Positions 35,793 through 47,760 of a DNA stretch of 64,000 nt are shown piece after piece. The stretch is from Bryoerythrophyllum caledonicum (taxonomy: Eukaryota > Streptophyta > Bryopsida > Pottiales > Pottiaceae). The stretch lies in the NCBI GenBank assembly GCA_963971425.1, contig OZ020524.1, positions 10,233,845 through 10,297,844 of the forward strand. The letters run 5' to 3'. The translations under genes were made by a program, and so were the position numbers. Every line of letters begins with the position of its first letter. The first letter of the stretch is position 1. The notes below the pieces were generated by a model that had not been told where the DNA came from, ran no database searches, and was given only the letters and a program-made list of their open reading frames with translations.

Positions 35793-38700
35793 TCAGCCAA
35801 GAACCCGTCCCGGGTTCGGTTGATAATATAATTTTAATCGATTTCCATTAATGCGTGTCGCCAGTTGCGTACCCTCATAATCCTCTAACTGAATTGAACC
35901 GTTCTGAAAAACTTCCGTAATTTTGTACGGTCCATGCCATCGTAATTGAAATTTACCTGGAAAATCTAAATATCGGCTATCATAAAGTAAAACATAATCA
36001 TTTACAGAAAAAGCTTTCTTTTTCAACTTGCTATCGTAGTAACTTTTCCGTCGTTTTTGAATGGCTTCCATAACGAAAAATGCGTTAGCTCGAGTTTCAT
36101 CTAATTTTTCCAACTCCATTAACCGCTGTTGAAGAGACTCCGTATCACCGAGTCGATCCCGTATGGCTATCCGTAAACTGGGTATTTCGAGTTCAATAGG
36201 GATAATAGCTTCGGTTCCGTAGACCAGCTGAAATGGAGTCGATTGAGTAGTAACTTTATATGCCGTTCTATAAGCCCATAATGCTGCAAATAATTTAATA
36301 TCCCAATCCGTACCGGTTCCCATAATAGTTTTGGTCAAGATTTTACACAAAATGCCGTTTGTCTTTTCCGTTTGGCCATTAGCCCTTGGGTGATATGGTG
36401 TTGTCTTGCGGTGCTTAATCTCATATTTATCCGTTAACGCTTGAATAGTACTATTAATAAAGTGAGTGCCTCGATCACTGACCAGTTCTTTAGGGCATCC
36501 AAATCGGGTGATAATGTTTTCATAGAGAAACTTGGCCACTGTGCTAGCGTTATCGTGCCGTACTGCAGATGCCTCTGCCCATTTTGTAACATACTCCGTC
36601 GCTACGAGTATGTAACGTTTTTGTCCGTTACGGGAGGCAGGTGCGATTGGACCAACAAAGTCGATTCCCCATTTCTCAAATGGTGCTTGTGCTAAAATGG
36701 GAACCAATGGCATAGCTGAGGAACTTGTAGGACGACCGACCCGTTGACATGGATCACAATGTCGTGTATATCTGTGAGCGTCCTTAAAGAGAGTGGGCCA
36801 CCAATATCCTGAAATCAAGACTTTCCGTGCTGTAGAATCACCAGCAAAGTGACCACCACAACTGTCCTTATGGCATCCGTCTAAAAGCATCTGTACTTCA
36901 CTTTGAAAAATACAACGCCGTAATACCCCATCTTTACCCTTTTTATATAACACGTCCTCCAACATAGTATATGGTATACTCTTTTCAATCAGATTCTTCT
37001 TCATTTTCTCCGTAAAAGTAATAGGAAACTTTTGTGTTGTCAAATATTGAATAAGAACTGCATAATCTGGTGAGACTATATCAACCGCGAATAAATGAGC
37101 ATCCGGTAAAGCATCTGGGATGGCTTCCGTACCCAGTTCCGTAGTTAGTCGCGATAAATGGTCGGCATTAGCATGTTTCTTACCCGCCCTAACCTCAATG
37201 GTAAAAGTGAACTCTTGCAATAGCAACACCCAACGGGCGATTCGGCCACTCAGTTGCGGTTTATTCACCATATACTTAAGCGCATCGTGATCAACATGAA
37301 AAACAAAAGCGTATCCTAATAAGTAGTGACGGAACTTCTGAACGGAATATATCATGCCCAGTGCTTCCCGTTCCGTTACTGTATAATTTCGTTCAGCCGA
37401 ATTCAGTTGACGACTACTATAGTAAATTGGGTGATCGTACCCTTTGTCATCCTTCTGGCTTAAAACGGATCCAATTGCCACATCAGATGCATCCACATAA
37501 ACATGAAACAACTTATTCCAATCAGGGGGAATCAGGATAGGCGACGTTAACAATTTTTGTTTCAATGTTTCAAAAAGCTTCCGTACACTCTTGTGTCCAT
37601 ACTGGCCCCGTATCCTCCGTCGGCTTCTTTAGTAAATTCGTTAAAGGTTGACATATACGAGCGAAGAATTCAATATACCTTCTGTAGTAACTGACATGTC
37701 CAACGAAACCTCTGACTCCTGTCACTGTCACTGGTCTTGGTAAATCTGCAATTCGTCTTACTTTATCGGGGTCCGTTGCAATGCCTTTTGCCGATACAAT
37801 ATGTCCTAATAACTTGCCATATGGCACGCCAAAAGTACATTTTTCCGAATTTAAAGATATTCCGAACTCTGCACATTGGAATAAACACTTATCCAACCAT
37901 CCCAAATGATCAGCCTTACTGCTAAACACGCAAAAGTCATCCAAAAATATCTCCATAGAGATACGTAGGTATTTTTGGAAAGCTTGAGTCATAATCCGTT
38001 GAAAAGTGGCTGGTGCATTACACAACCCGAATGGCATCACATTATAAGCAAACGTTCCCCAGTCTGTTGTAAACGTAGTTTTTAACCGATCCTCCTTAGC
38101 GATTTGCACTTGATTGTAACCTGAAAAGCCATCAAGGAAAGAATAACATTCATGCCCTGCTACCGCATCCAGTATACTATCCGTGAATGGTAATGGAAAG
38201 TAATCCTTCAAGGTGACTGCGTTCAGTTGACGATAGTCTTGACAAATGCGTAATTTTCCGTTTTTCTTAGGTACCATAACCATTGAAGAAACCCATTCAC
38301 TATACGGTACTGGGTAGATAAAACCCACCCGTAAAAGCTTATCCAATTCTTCCTTTACCATTAATGAATATTTCGGATTTAATCGATGTTGTCTTTGTCG
38401 TATCGGTTTCGTGTTTTCCTTAAGATATATCCTATGTTCACCAAGCTCTGGCGGAACTCCCTTCAAGTCTTCATAAGTCCAGGCGAAAGAAGATTTGTGT
38501 GCCCTAAAGAAGTCCGTCCATTTTACTAATGTTCGTCCGTTTATTCCTTCATACAGCTTAATGGGCTGGTATTTTCCGTGACTTCCAATATCCACAGACT
38601 GACAAGCCGGGTTTCCTGTATAAGCTTCTTCTAACGGTAAATCCGCACCAGCGTCCGTTATAAAGTCTGATGGGTTAGTATCCTCCAATTCAGGTTCCAA

Positions 38701-39669
38701 ACTACTAACCATCGTGACATCGTAAGTATTCATCCATTTTGCTATAGCATGATCCGAATTATCGATATCAAATTGACCTATAATATATTCTCCCGGTTGT
38801 CCACATTGATAAACCAAATTAAATCCTTGTTGTCTTTCGGAACGTTCCCCAAATATTGATTCCAGTTCCTCCAGATCTTCAGATGAACACCCGCTGATAT
38901 CTATTTCAGAGGTGACCTCCGTCAGTGGTACCTGTGATTCCCCATGATACTTCACTCGGTAAATCTGTAATACTATCTTCTCACGTCCTCTTCCAAGGGT
39001 TAAAGTACCCTTTCCCCAATCATTCTTAGCTTTTGCATTGTATAACCAAGGGCGTCCTAATAAGATAGGATAAGATGAAGCCGAACGGGGTAATTTAAAT
39101 ACCACATAGTCGATATTAAACTTGTGTCCCGCAATAGTAGTCAAAATATTTCGGACCACGCCGACGGGTTTTACTCTACTATGATCCGCCATCCTCAGTG
39201 GTAAGGCTGTAGGTGATATGGAGGTTAGGCCTAAAGTTTCTGCAGTTGCACCCGTCATCAGATTCACACTCGACCCGCCATCCACTTGAACTCCCGTTAC
39301 CAATACTCCGTCAATGGAGACATCGATCATCGGGGCTCCTGGGTCAGGATTTAAAGCCACTTCATGGATATCCTTATTCCGTATTAGCGATGCATTGAGT
39401 GCAGTTCTACAGTCCGGTGCAATTGCCAACAATTGCCTCATTGAAATACTTGGTCGAATTTCATCCAGATCCTTCATAATATCATACTGTTGTAGATTTG
39501 CGGATATGCCCAACTGTTTCCTTTTTCTCTTTACTTTATCCGTTCCTCTTTTGGGGATCCATTCCTTTAATAAGGGTAGTGATGCTGGCAATACGGAGCT
39601 TTCCTTCTGTACTTTCGTGTCCAGGTGAGAGTCCGTAACCACTTGTGTAGGTTCTGGAAGTACTGGCAC
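35793..39669 (-). pseudogene. Gypsy pol: protease, reverse transcriptase, RNase H, integrase
   Basis: First piece 39669-37570 (699 aa): aspartic protease with V-D-G-G-S-S near residue 130, reverse transcriptase with F-L-D-G-F-S-G-Y-N-Q near 515 and M-E-I-F-L-D-D-F near 577. Second piece 37565-35793 (590 aa): RNase H with Y-V-D-A-S-D, then an integrase with the H-H-C-C finger ending C-D-P-C-Q, D-F-V-G-P, S-D-R-G-T-H-F and the catalytic Glu in G-Q-T-E-K-T-N-G. The two pieces are split by one extra T in a T run at about 37573-37577. Gag and the first piece share one frame, separated only by a TAG at 39688. No chromodomain follows the integrase. Confidence 0.92.
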
Positions 39670-39687
39670 ATCGGTGTTGATGGTCCT

Positions 39688-41961
39688 CTAATTCGACTTT
39701 GGTGAGCTTGCGCCAGGTATATCACCCAATAATATAGGCTCCGTTCCTGGAGGTAATACTTTTGGTAATATTTTTGTGACACGTCTAGCCTTCCGTAGAG
39801 TCGACCCCTGTTCTATTTCCTTATTTTTGTCCGTACCATCGGGAAAAATTATCTTCTCCTTGTTACTTCTAGTCTGTACTGTGGCCACCAATTCCACTCT
39901 ATTAACGGGTAATCCTTCCATGGGACCCTTCGATGCCTCCGAAGGATTCGTTGCTTGCATATGTTGGTCCTTATTGTTAAAGTTGAAGGGAGCATTACAT
40001 TCCGCCGTAGTGTGTCCATTTTGTTTGCAGTTACCACATAACGGAACATAATCAACTGTGGCTCTTTCATTTGTGCACTCGCTGGCATAATGTCCCATCT
40101 GTCGACATCGAAAACACCTAACTGGTCGTTTAATATTTCCCCCCGGTATATCAGACATAGGTACAGGTATGAAACGGCTTGGTGCGTTCCATGTTGCCTT
40201 TGTGAAGGACCCCTGTTGTCCTGTATTTACTCGATTATCCATATTTTGATTCTTCATCCAGTGTTGTGCATTGGCTTCATAACTGTGTCCTTGATTATAT
40301 CTATATTGATTATTCTGTTGATTGGGCTGCTTACTCCCATTATATCCGTTTTGTGCTTGTACTTGATTCACGTCCCATGGTGTTATTGGTATCACTTGCT
40401 GACCTATATACATCTGCGATCTGGTCAAATGCCAACAATTTTCCGTAGGGTGGGGCTTCCCACATATTTGACATTGACCCTTCAGGTTCACTGGCGAAGG
40501 GCATTCCGTATTCATGTGGCCCTGGCCTTTACAGTTGGTGCACCACACATTGGGTCTGAAGTTCGTTTGTTTCGGACGCTTTTCTTTATCCTTAGCCATA
40601 TTGACTGCCAATTCTTCCATTTTCTTCGTTATATTCAACAACAATTGTTCATTAGCACCCTCTTGTCCTGTTATCACAACGCCCGGCTTGGATCCTTCCA
40701 ACCTCGGGGGTAAATCTTGATACGGCGGATAAACTACGGATGGGGGTATACTTTGTATTGGTGCTGCATTTATTATCCCTGCTGGATATGTCCTTGCGGA
40801 ATTGGATACCGTCATTGGTTTCGTGTGAGTTCCCAGTCCCTCCATCCAACTTGGTCCCTTAACTCCCTCTGCAGGTATCATTGTCAATCCTATAGACAAA
40901 ACGGGGTCGAAATGACACTCTTCCCACAACTTTGCTCTTAGCAGTGAGGCTGCTACCGTAACGGGCCGTTCTTCCTTTACAAACATCCTTAGTTCAGGTG
41001 GGTACAATCCGTTAACCAAGATTGATAACACAAACGATTCTGGCAAGTCATTATTTGGCCATCGGCGTATTATATCTGCCACCCTCCCATAATATGACTC
41101 CACGACTTCTCCTGGGATCATTCGACTATTGATCAGTCGTTCCCTTAACCTGTCTTCATAGCCCACTGGTCTGAAATGCGCCAGAAATGCGGCCCTCAAC
41201 GTATTCCAGTTCGCAAAGTGTCCCACCGCCTATCGATTATACCAATCAAATGCCACTTCCTTCAACGTGGCTGGAAACCATCTTAACCACACATCTTCCG
41301 TTCTGCCATTGTTTGCGACACACGCTATTAGAAATTGAGATAGGTGCTGGTCTGGATCCGCTCCTGGCCAGCCACTAAAAGTCGGTAACGGAGCAACGTT
41401 CGTAGTGCGATCTGTTGCCGCTCCCATTTGTATTACGATTGGTACCGCTGGAAATTCAGGCGGTGGTGGATTTAATGGGTCAGCCATATCTTCTTCTTGT
41501 TTTTCCTTTTCCTCTTCTTCAAACAATCGTTTTACTATTTGTTCCTCCTCTTGATCTTCGTGATGTTTAGCTCCTGATAGCGCTTGCAGTTTTGCTGCTG
41601 CCGAGTCGAATAAAGTACGTAATGCTCCAAATGTGCCCAAGGGGGTTCCCAAACCTTCCGAGATTCCCTCTTCTTGCGCTTGAGTTCGTAGGCCAACTTT
41701 TGGATAGCTCCGTCCGTACAACGTTCTCGGGGCTACGGACAATCCCGTCCACAATCGAAATACAGATTCTCTTTCCTCTACTGGGCAAGATAGCGCTCGT
41801 CGAAAATCTCTTAACCACGGTTTAACCCAACTCCTTCTTCGTTGGCTTTTCCGTACTCGATCCTCCCGCTCTCTAATTAGATTTCTTGTTCGCCATCGCC
41901 TTTCCCTTGTTGAAATCCAACGATCAACATTCCCTTCAGCATCCACATCTGCGTTGTTCAT
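39688..41961 (-). pseudogene. Gypsy gag with four zinc knuckles
   Basis: The N-terminal piece 41961-41230 carries P-L-P-T-F-S-G-W-P-G-A and a retrotransposon-gag core. A TAG at 41230-41232, where Gln is expected, breaks it from 41226-39688. The second piece finishes the gag core, then has four knuckles: C-T-N-C-K-G-Q-G-H, C-Q-I-C-G-K-P-H (one residue short), C-F-R-C-R-Q-M-G-H and C-G-N-C-K-Q-N-G-H. Most Gypsy gag proteins have one or two. The frame continues into pol after one TAG. Confidence 0.88.
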
Positions 41962-42017
41962 AATCTTCTCCTAACATTTCCAACATATTACACATAATTT
42001 TCTTAATATTTACAATT

Positions 42018-42044
42018 TTATCAGTTCCCCGGCAGCGGCGCCAA
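42018..42044 (-). promoter_or_regulatory. Gypsy primer-binding site
   Basis: Next to the 5' LTR, the - strand reads TGGCGCCGCTGCCGGGGA. It closely matches the tRNA-Asp-type primer site reported for Athila-like plant elements; the tRNA assignment is inferred. Confidence 0.6.
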
Positions 42045-42046
42045 AA

Positions 42047-43147
42047 TGTGAAGCATAAAATCGAGATAGTTAAAAATAACTATTACTCAGCGAGTTCGTC
42101 CCTAGGGAACTGAAAGTTATGTTCTGCCGTAATATTAGTGTCACTATTATATGTAATTGTGGTCCGTAATCCTTACGAAGCCTTAATTTAACACCATAAT
42201 CCGTTAATAATCCTCTAATTCGAGTGCCATTAAATCTTCCATTGCATCCTCCACATCCAAGTGCAAGTACTCTGCTCTTCCTGTAGCTTCCGTTTCCTCG
42301 TACTCACCGATGTTCCATTCCATTGCTTCTTCTATTGTCATCGGTTCAGCGGGAATTCCGTTCTTCTCCTCTTCCGTTCCGTACCTCATTAACCAGGTAT
42401 AATCTTCTTCTCGTAATCTCGCTCCTATCTCCGTTCTTTGATTTGCCCGGATCCGTATGTAAATCTCGTGGTCGATCCTCTCCTTCTCCACGCGGTTTAC
42501 AACCGTCACTCTTTCCTTATCGCTGTTCAACCATCCATACTTCAAATTCAACCAACACCTGAATGCCTTGAATTTCTCCTCGTCCGTTAGTTCCAATCCT
42601 GACATTAATTCATCTTCATAATCTGATTATGAATTATGTTCAATTCAGCACACTTTTATTCTGATCATTATTTGATCGCTCTATTATCTACCACCTAAAT
42701 TAACCCGCAATTGCGGTCCTCAGATTTATTTTCGTATCAGTTTCTTATGATTCTCGTTCTCTCGATTCACTCATCTCTCACTCTCGGTGTCATTGATTTA
42801 CTTTCAATTGACTTCATTCACAATGTAATCTTTCTTAAATCTTCAATGTGCACAACTTCAATTACATTAAATTCCGGAAACAATACAGCAAAGAAAAAAA
42901 TAAAGAGATAGCACAACGCGTATCTCGGCACTACAACTGATCAACACAATTGGGCCTCGTCCCAGTTTCAAAAACTCCAACTTAAACCTCCGCAACTCCC
43001 AACTGTCTACCCTTTCACCGCAACCGACACCCCTTCCGATCTCAAGTCCGTTAGAAACCCTGAACTTAAGCTCCTAAACCTGTAACTAACTAACTTTAAC
43101 TACAAAAAAGGGTTAACTCAAAAAGAAAGACTATTCTACGTTCTACA
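42047..43147 (-). repeat. Gypsy 5' LTR (1101 bp)
   Basis: Pairs with 32694-33794. It holds the second copy of the 133-aa ORF at 42204-42605. Confidence 0.95.
42204..42605 (-). CDS. LTR-encoded acidic ORF, 133 aa (5' copy)
   Basis: Identical in protein sequence to the copy at 32851-33252. It begins about 540 bp into the 5' LTR, so it could be read only from a transcript starting in the upstream half of the LTR. Confidence 0.45.
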   Translation of the reverse strand: MSGLELTDEEKFKAFRCWLNLKYGWLNSDKERVTVVNRVEKERIDHEIYIRIRANQRTEIGARLREEDYTWLMRYGTEEEKNGIPAEPMTIEEAMEWNIGEYEETEATGRAEYLHLDVEDAMEDLMALELEDY

Positions 43148-43547
43148 GATACTATAGACTATCGTAGTCGGTTTTCAAATATTAGACAAAAGTGAATTTA
43201 ATTTATTGACTGGAGTGCATGAAGTTGTACAATCATGGAAGATCATATTACAGTCATCAAATATTTAATTTAAACGTATACAAGACTGTACAGAACATTC
43301 ACTTTATTACATTGTACAAATTCAAAAACATGCTAAACCATACAAACTTGATTAACGTCAAAGATAAACAACATTGTTTTGAACTAAAGCCATTTACAAA
43401 TGAAGTGCAATTTACAAAATTCACAAGGTCTATGATTTCAAAATGTTACAAAATTGCCCATTTATCATTCATGGCACTACTTCCATTGCTATCAAATTCT
43501 ACGACTTTAAAGTAAACACCAACTTTTCGTATTCCTAGATTTGATCG

Positions 43548-43960
43548 TCCTTTTCTTGGAGTAGTGCACGTAATTTTTGAAGTTCTTATTTGTTGCGGCT
43601 GGCTTCTTCTACTAGATTCTTGTTTTCTTGTAACCTCTGCTCATATTTAGCAAGAAGTTGAAGATGAGCCTTTCGGCCTGGAATTGGAACATCATTAGAA
43701 GCCTCTAGGTTTTCATTGATGTTCTTGTATGCAACCGCGTTACCGCGTCCATCTCAATCGGATCTTCTTCCTTGCCGGAATCTTCTCCAATTGTCGGTGT
43801 TTCTTGGAGGGCACAATCTAGCCAGTGGCATTTAATAAAGCCTTCAATCTCCTTGCAAAAAGTTGAGTCGCACCTAGTGTCCGAGTCCTCATTGGAAGTG
43901 TCAGACCACACGACTTCCTTGTTTGGAACTTCAACCTCGTTTGGTGCGCATGCCCTCCAA
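43548..43960 (-). pseudogene. Coiled-coil protein remnant inside the hAT-type element
   Basis: On the - strand an acidic stretch (about 43960-43740, with E-V-V-W-S-D-T-S-N-E-D) is followed in another frame by a heptad-like Glu/Lys/Leu stretch (43730-43548, with L-A-K-Y-E-Q-R-L-Q-E-N). One in-frame TAA fits a CAA codon. It may be the tail of a gene once carried by the hAT-type element. No family recognised; an intron or frameshift must separate the two parts. Confidence 0.3.
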
Positions 43961-43964
43961 AGGC

Positions 43965-44215
43965 TGCGCGCGTACCAATTATGACCGGGTGCGTACGAAC
44001 ATCGTGGTCGGGCGCGTGCGAATGGGGCCGGGCCCGAGCGCTTTGAAGCCAAGCGCATGCACTTTGGGGCCAGCCGTGTGGGCTTTGAGGCCGGGGGCAC
44101 GCGACCGGGGGCTGTGCTTGAGCGAATGGGGGCCGGGCGCGTGCAAACAGTGGTCGGGCGCGTGCGCTTTGAGGCCGGGCGCGCGCGAATAGAGGCCGGA
44201 CGCGTGCGCTTTGAG
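43965..44215 (+). repeat. 21-bp-type tandem array, right inner
   Basis: GGGCCGGGCGCGTGCGAATG-like units, same orientation as the two left arrays. ORFs here are artefacts. Confidence 0.8.
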
Positions 44216-44378
44216 TTTGAAGTTCCGGACGCTTGCTTCCGCTACGAGATATAGCAATTTTGACTTAGCGTATTGATAGTGAAGGAAAATTGTTGATCAT
44301 CTTGCAATATGTACTAGCATTGTGATGTAGACATTTTCCTCCCCGCAAACTCGGTCAACGCCACCATGGCAGGTGTGG

Positions 44379-44560
44379 AGGTGTACCTCGAACACACCTC
44401 AACTTACTTTTATTTTTTACTTTTGGTTGAAATTCAAAGAGAAAAGTAAAAGCGTGTTGAGGTGTGCTTGAGGTGTACCTCAAGCACACCTCAGCACACT
44501 TTTATTTTTTACTTTTGGTTGAAATTCAATGAGAAAGTTAAAAGCGTGTTGAGGTGATAA
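44379..44560. repeat. Tandem inverted repeats
   Basis: Two units of about 108 bp, each with CACACCTCA and TGAGGTGTG arms around ACTTTTATTTTTTACTTTTG. A near-palindrome GAGGTGTGCTTGAGGTGTAC continues into its complement at about 44458-44491. It could fold into hairpins. Confidence 0.75.
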
Positions 44561-44624
44561 ATAAAAGATTAACATTTTTCATACACATTTTGACATGAAC
44601 CCCATGCATGTTAAGAGCGCACGC

Positions 44625-45065
44625 GACCCCTGAATTCAATACTCGTACGCGCGCGATTCCAAAGGCCACGCGCTTGGCCTTGCGCCCTCCACGAACGCGC
44701 CCAGCCTCCCCCACGAACGCGCGCAGCCCCACCACGAACTCGCGCGACCTTGGCCGGACGCGCCCGCCTTTCCAAGTATGCGCCCGACCCTTCACCGCGC
44801 GCGCCCGGGCCCTCGTGATACGCGCGCGGTCCTCCCTGCACGTGCCTGGCCCCTCACGGTACGCGCCCGGTCCTCCCCTATACGCGCCCAGCTTAACACG
44901 GTACGCGCCCGTTCCTCCCCTATATGCGCCTGGCCCCTTCAGTGCGCGCCCAGCCCTAAATCGTTCGCGCCCGGCCCCTTCAGTATGTGCCCGGCCCATC
45001 TCCGTACGCGCCCGCCCCCTTCACGCGCCCGCCCCTCTATCTGCACGCGCGCGGCCCTATTGACG
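44625..45065 (-). repeat. 21-bp-type tandem array, right outer (inverted)
   Basis: CGCGCCCGGTCCTCCCCTAT-like units. It is the complement of the left outer array, so the two outer arrays are inverted relative to each other, as expected for subterminal transposase-binding repeats. Confidence 0.8.
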
Positions 45066-45231
45066 ACGTGTCAGCCACGTAGTCGCCTTCGTGGCAGTGG
45101 GTAAATTGATTTACCTCGACTCATGGTCAAACCAGGGTTGATCCTTATCGGACGGACAATAGCCTCTACCGGACGGACAACCGGACGGACGGACTCTACC
45201 AGACGGACGGCCAAACAACCCTGGCTGAGGC

Positions 45232-47760
45232 ATTGAACACGATGGTTAAAGTTGAGGCACACAAGGGTCGAGTTGAGGGCATCAAGCTCCCGTGTGAAGG
45301 ACGGCAACAGATTCTGGCTCGGTACGCCGATGATACTTCGTTTACCTTGCTTAGGTGAGAAGGTCCAGCAAGAAACTTGATTCATACTCTCAACAGCTTT
45401 TGCTTGGCAACCGGCTTGGTGATAAATTGGAACAAGTCATGCGGGTACTGGCAAGATTGGGGGAATGCGGGCAGACCGTCATGGACTGACCAGCTCGGCA
45501 TTACCTAGGCCAAAGCTGACAAAGTTGGGAAGCTTTTGGGCTCCCCGTTTGGAATGTCGCTTTCCACAAGTTCAGTGGACAACTTTCTCTACGAGCGCAT
45601 CTCTAAAAAACTTGTCTATTGGAGTTCCATGAAACTCAAGCCTATAGGAAGAAGTGTGATCGTGAATAGTATCCTCTTGTCAGCGTCGTTATTTTTTCTC
45701 CCAATTTGGGGAGGCACAAAAAGAGGCATCACGAGAGTCAAGGGACTTATCATGAACTTTTTGGCCTCAGGATCAAGAAGGCACTCGCGTACTCGAGTTA
45801 GCTCAATTCACTGTTGCCAGACCAAAGCTCGTGGAAGTCTTAACCTAATCAACATCAAAAATGCAGCGACGGCGCTCATGACGAAGTGGGTCATGAAGGC
45901 CTTGGAACCAGGGGAGTCCAACTTACATGCCCTTCTGAGAGAACGACTGGCCTCATCTCAACCTTTTGCCAACAGCAGATGGGACGCCTGCTTAGAGTAA
46001 TTCACGTTACGAAAACATCAGGCCAAGAGAGGCTCTAATGTGTGGAACAGAGTGACGTCCATTTGGAAGACGATTCTGCCTACCTTAAAGTACATTCCAC
46101 CATCAACGATGGACGAATTCGTGTGTTGCAGTCTCTGGTTTTGTCCTACTGTCCAGACTATCGGACCCGGGTTTGCTTGATCGCGGGCACTGGAACTGCA
46201 CATGCAAGGCATTTGTCAATATCGGGACATCTAGCATGGCACCCATTTTCATAATTTCGACGAGATGCAAGTTGTTCACGCCTTAGCAGATTTAGAGAGG
46301 GGAGCTTGGCTGGCGCTTATTCAACATCTGTGGATCACATGGAGTCTGTTGCTTCGTAGAGCCAACGTGCACACAAATCCAGGGGAGTGGATTGGAGTTG
46401 TTGCGGCAGCGGAAGCACTGCTGCCAACCTTTGTTCTCCAAGTCGGAGAACGCCTCCAACCCAACGTGGAGTGGCAACGTTTGGAGATCCCCGCCAGTCA
46501 TGAGATTCATGTCGTCAGGTCGGCCATCCAATCTCTCCAAATAATCGACTGGATGGAACGTCATAAGTTCGCGACAAGGCCTTCCAGGTGGAGTTCCCAG
46601 GCTGAGGATTGGATTTCTATACACTTCAGCTTGATCCGGCATATCCGGGTTGTGAAGATCACCAGAGGGGCCAGGAAGATTTCCACGCTTCTCTTCTACG
46701 GTAGATGCGACATACTGGTATGGGATCGTAAACGCTTTAAGTGGGATGGAGAGATCCCGGTCATGGACTTCTCGCCCAGAAATGGTCGTATGCTTCTTTA
46801 GAGAAGTCATCGTGTGCCCTCTGTTATCGAAAATAAGTGGAGTAGGATCCTTCCGGCAACTTTTAAACTTAAGAGACTCTATATTTGGGATGCTGAGAGA
46901 GTACAGAAAGAGGCTGGACTCATCTAGACCATCTGGCACAAGGTCGCTGCTGTTAATGTTTGGAGAGGACGGACACACTCGTCCGTTGATCAAAACTGCC
47001 CGATGTACAAAGGCGAGACTCCGGAGACCATCCTTCATAGGTTCTAGGACTGCAATTCCGCGCAAGCGATTTGGATTTGGGGGGCCAACTTACTGTCTTG
47101 TATGGGCCAATCTGGACACGTAGAAGTACACGGGTAGATTCGGAGTGATGAAGAGTGTGCAGTGGCGCAATCGGAAGGGTGTCCCCTAACGGAGCATCTT
47201 CTCACAGCGAGCTAATATTCAGATTGTTCGTCCTCCCTCGTTGCGTGATCGGGAGGAGACCAGTAGCGCGGGCAGCCTCGAGTACTCTCTGGACGCGAGC
47301 AGGGAGCTGGACAATTCCAGAGAGGTTTCGCAACCCCACCCTTTCACTCCTACGTAGAAGCAAGGGATCTTTAGCCATCGGATCTTGAGACGTTTTACTC
47401 CTATTAGCAGGATTTGGCTCTTGCTGAGAGGGATTATTCTGTGACAGCTTTGGTGTGAAAGAAACGACATTGCGTTTAACGATACCAAGTGGACCAGACA
47501 GAAGCTGAGAACTAAAGTCTGGCTTGGGCTTGTTGACTACGGGCGCGTTGTTTGGTCTAAGGTGCAGGCTAGGAGTATCTTGGCTCCGGAGAAGAACTTG
47601 AAGCTCTCTAAGCGGTTCAAAAATCTCTGGTGCAGTAACGAGGTCATGGCTTCGTGGATTGACGAGAAACCGCGGTGGAATCTCTCTCCTTGCTCCCTTA
47701 GGTCTTACACCATGTCTAACCCCCCACTAACACTTAATGTTGGTTCGGGTGCTTAACAGG
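45232..47760 (+). pseudogene. LINE ORF2, C-terminal reverse transcriptase and zf-RVT
   Basis: Resumes after the GCTGAGGC duplication in the frame of the segment ending at 30725. The catalytic Y-A-D-D is near 45330. L-G-S-P-F-G-M-S-L and the thumb-like region reach about 46000. A cysteine/histidine block (C-P-M-Y-K-G-E-T then H-R-F, stop, D-C) near 46998-47060 is the zf-RVT domain of plant LINEs; the stop fits Trp TGG to TAG. Several further stops and frameshifts follow. The 3' UTR ends in nine A at 47853. Confidence 0.8.

Larger units (their letters stand above)
32694..43147 (-). mobile_element. Young Ty3/Gypsy LTR retrotransposon (OTA-type), 10454 bp
   Basis: LTRs of 1101 bp at 42047-43147 (5') and 32694-33794 (3') differ at only two positions that I found. 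They begin TGT and end ACA. The 5-bp duplication GATAC lies at 32689-32693 and 43148-43152. Order along the - strand: LTR, primer site, gag, protease-RT-RNase H-integrase, an extra ORF, purine tract, LTR. No chromodomain. The F-L-D-G-F-S-G-Y-N-Q motif and the primer site resemble Athila/Tat elements. Stops and a frameshift make this copy defective despite its youth, so it was probably copied in trans. Confidence 0.95.
30726..45223. mobile_element. Non-autonomous hAT-type element (about 4.0 kb) enlarged by a Gypsy insertion
   Basis: The ends are CAGGGTTGTC (30726) and, as complement, CAGGGTTGTT (ending 45223). The 8-bp duplication GCTGAGGC is exact at 30718-30725 and 45224-45231. An 8-bp duplication and CAGGG ends are hAT hallmarks. 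GGACGGAC repeats lie just inside both ends, and four GC-rich 21-bp arrays lie further in. No hAT transposase was found. A - strand coiled-coil remnant lies at 43548-43960. The Gypsy element 32694-43147 entered later. Confidence 0.9.

Noticed and set aside
43219..43515. 98-codon ORF in the hAT-type interior
   Set aside because: AT-rich, no motif, and a coiled-coil remnant lies on the other strand nearby.
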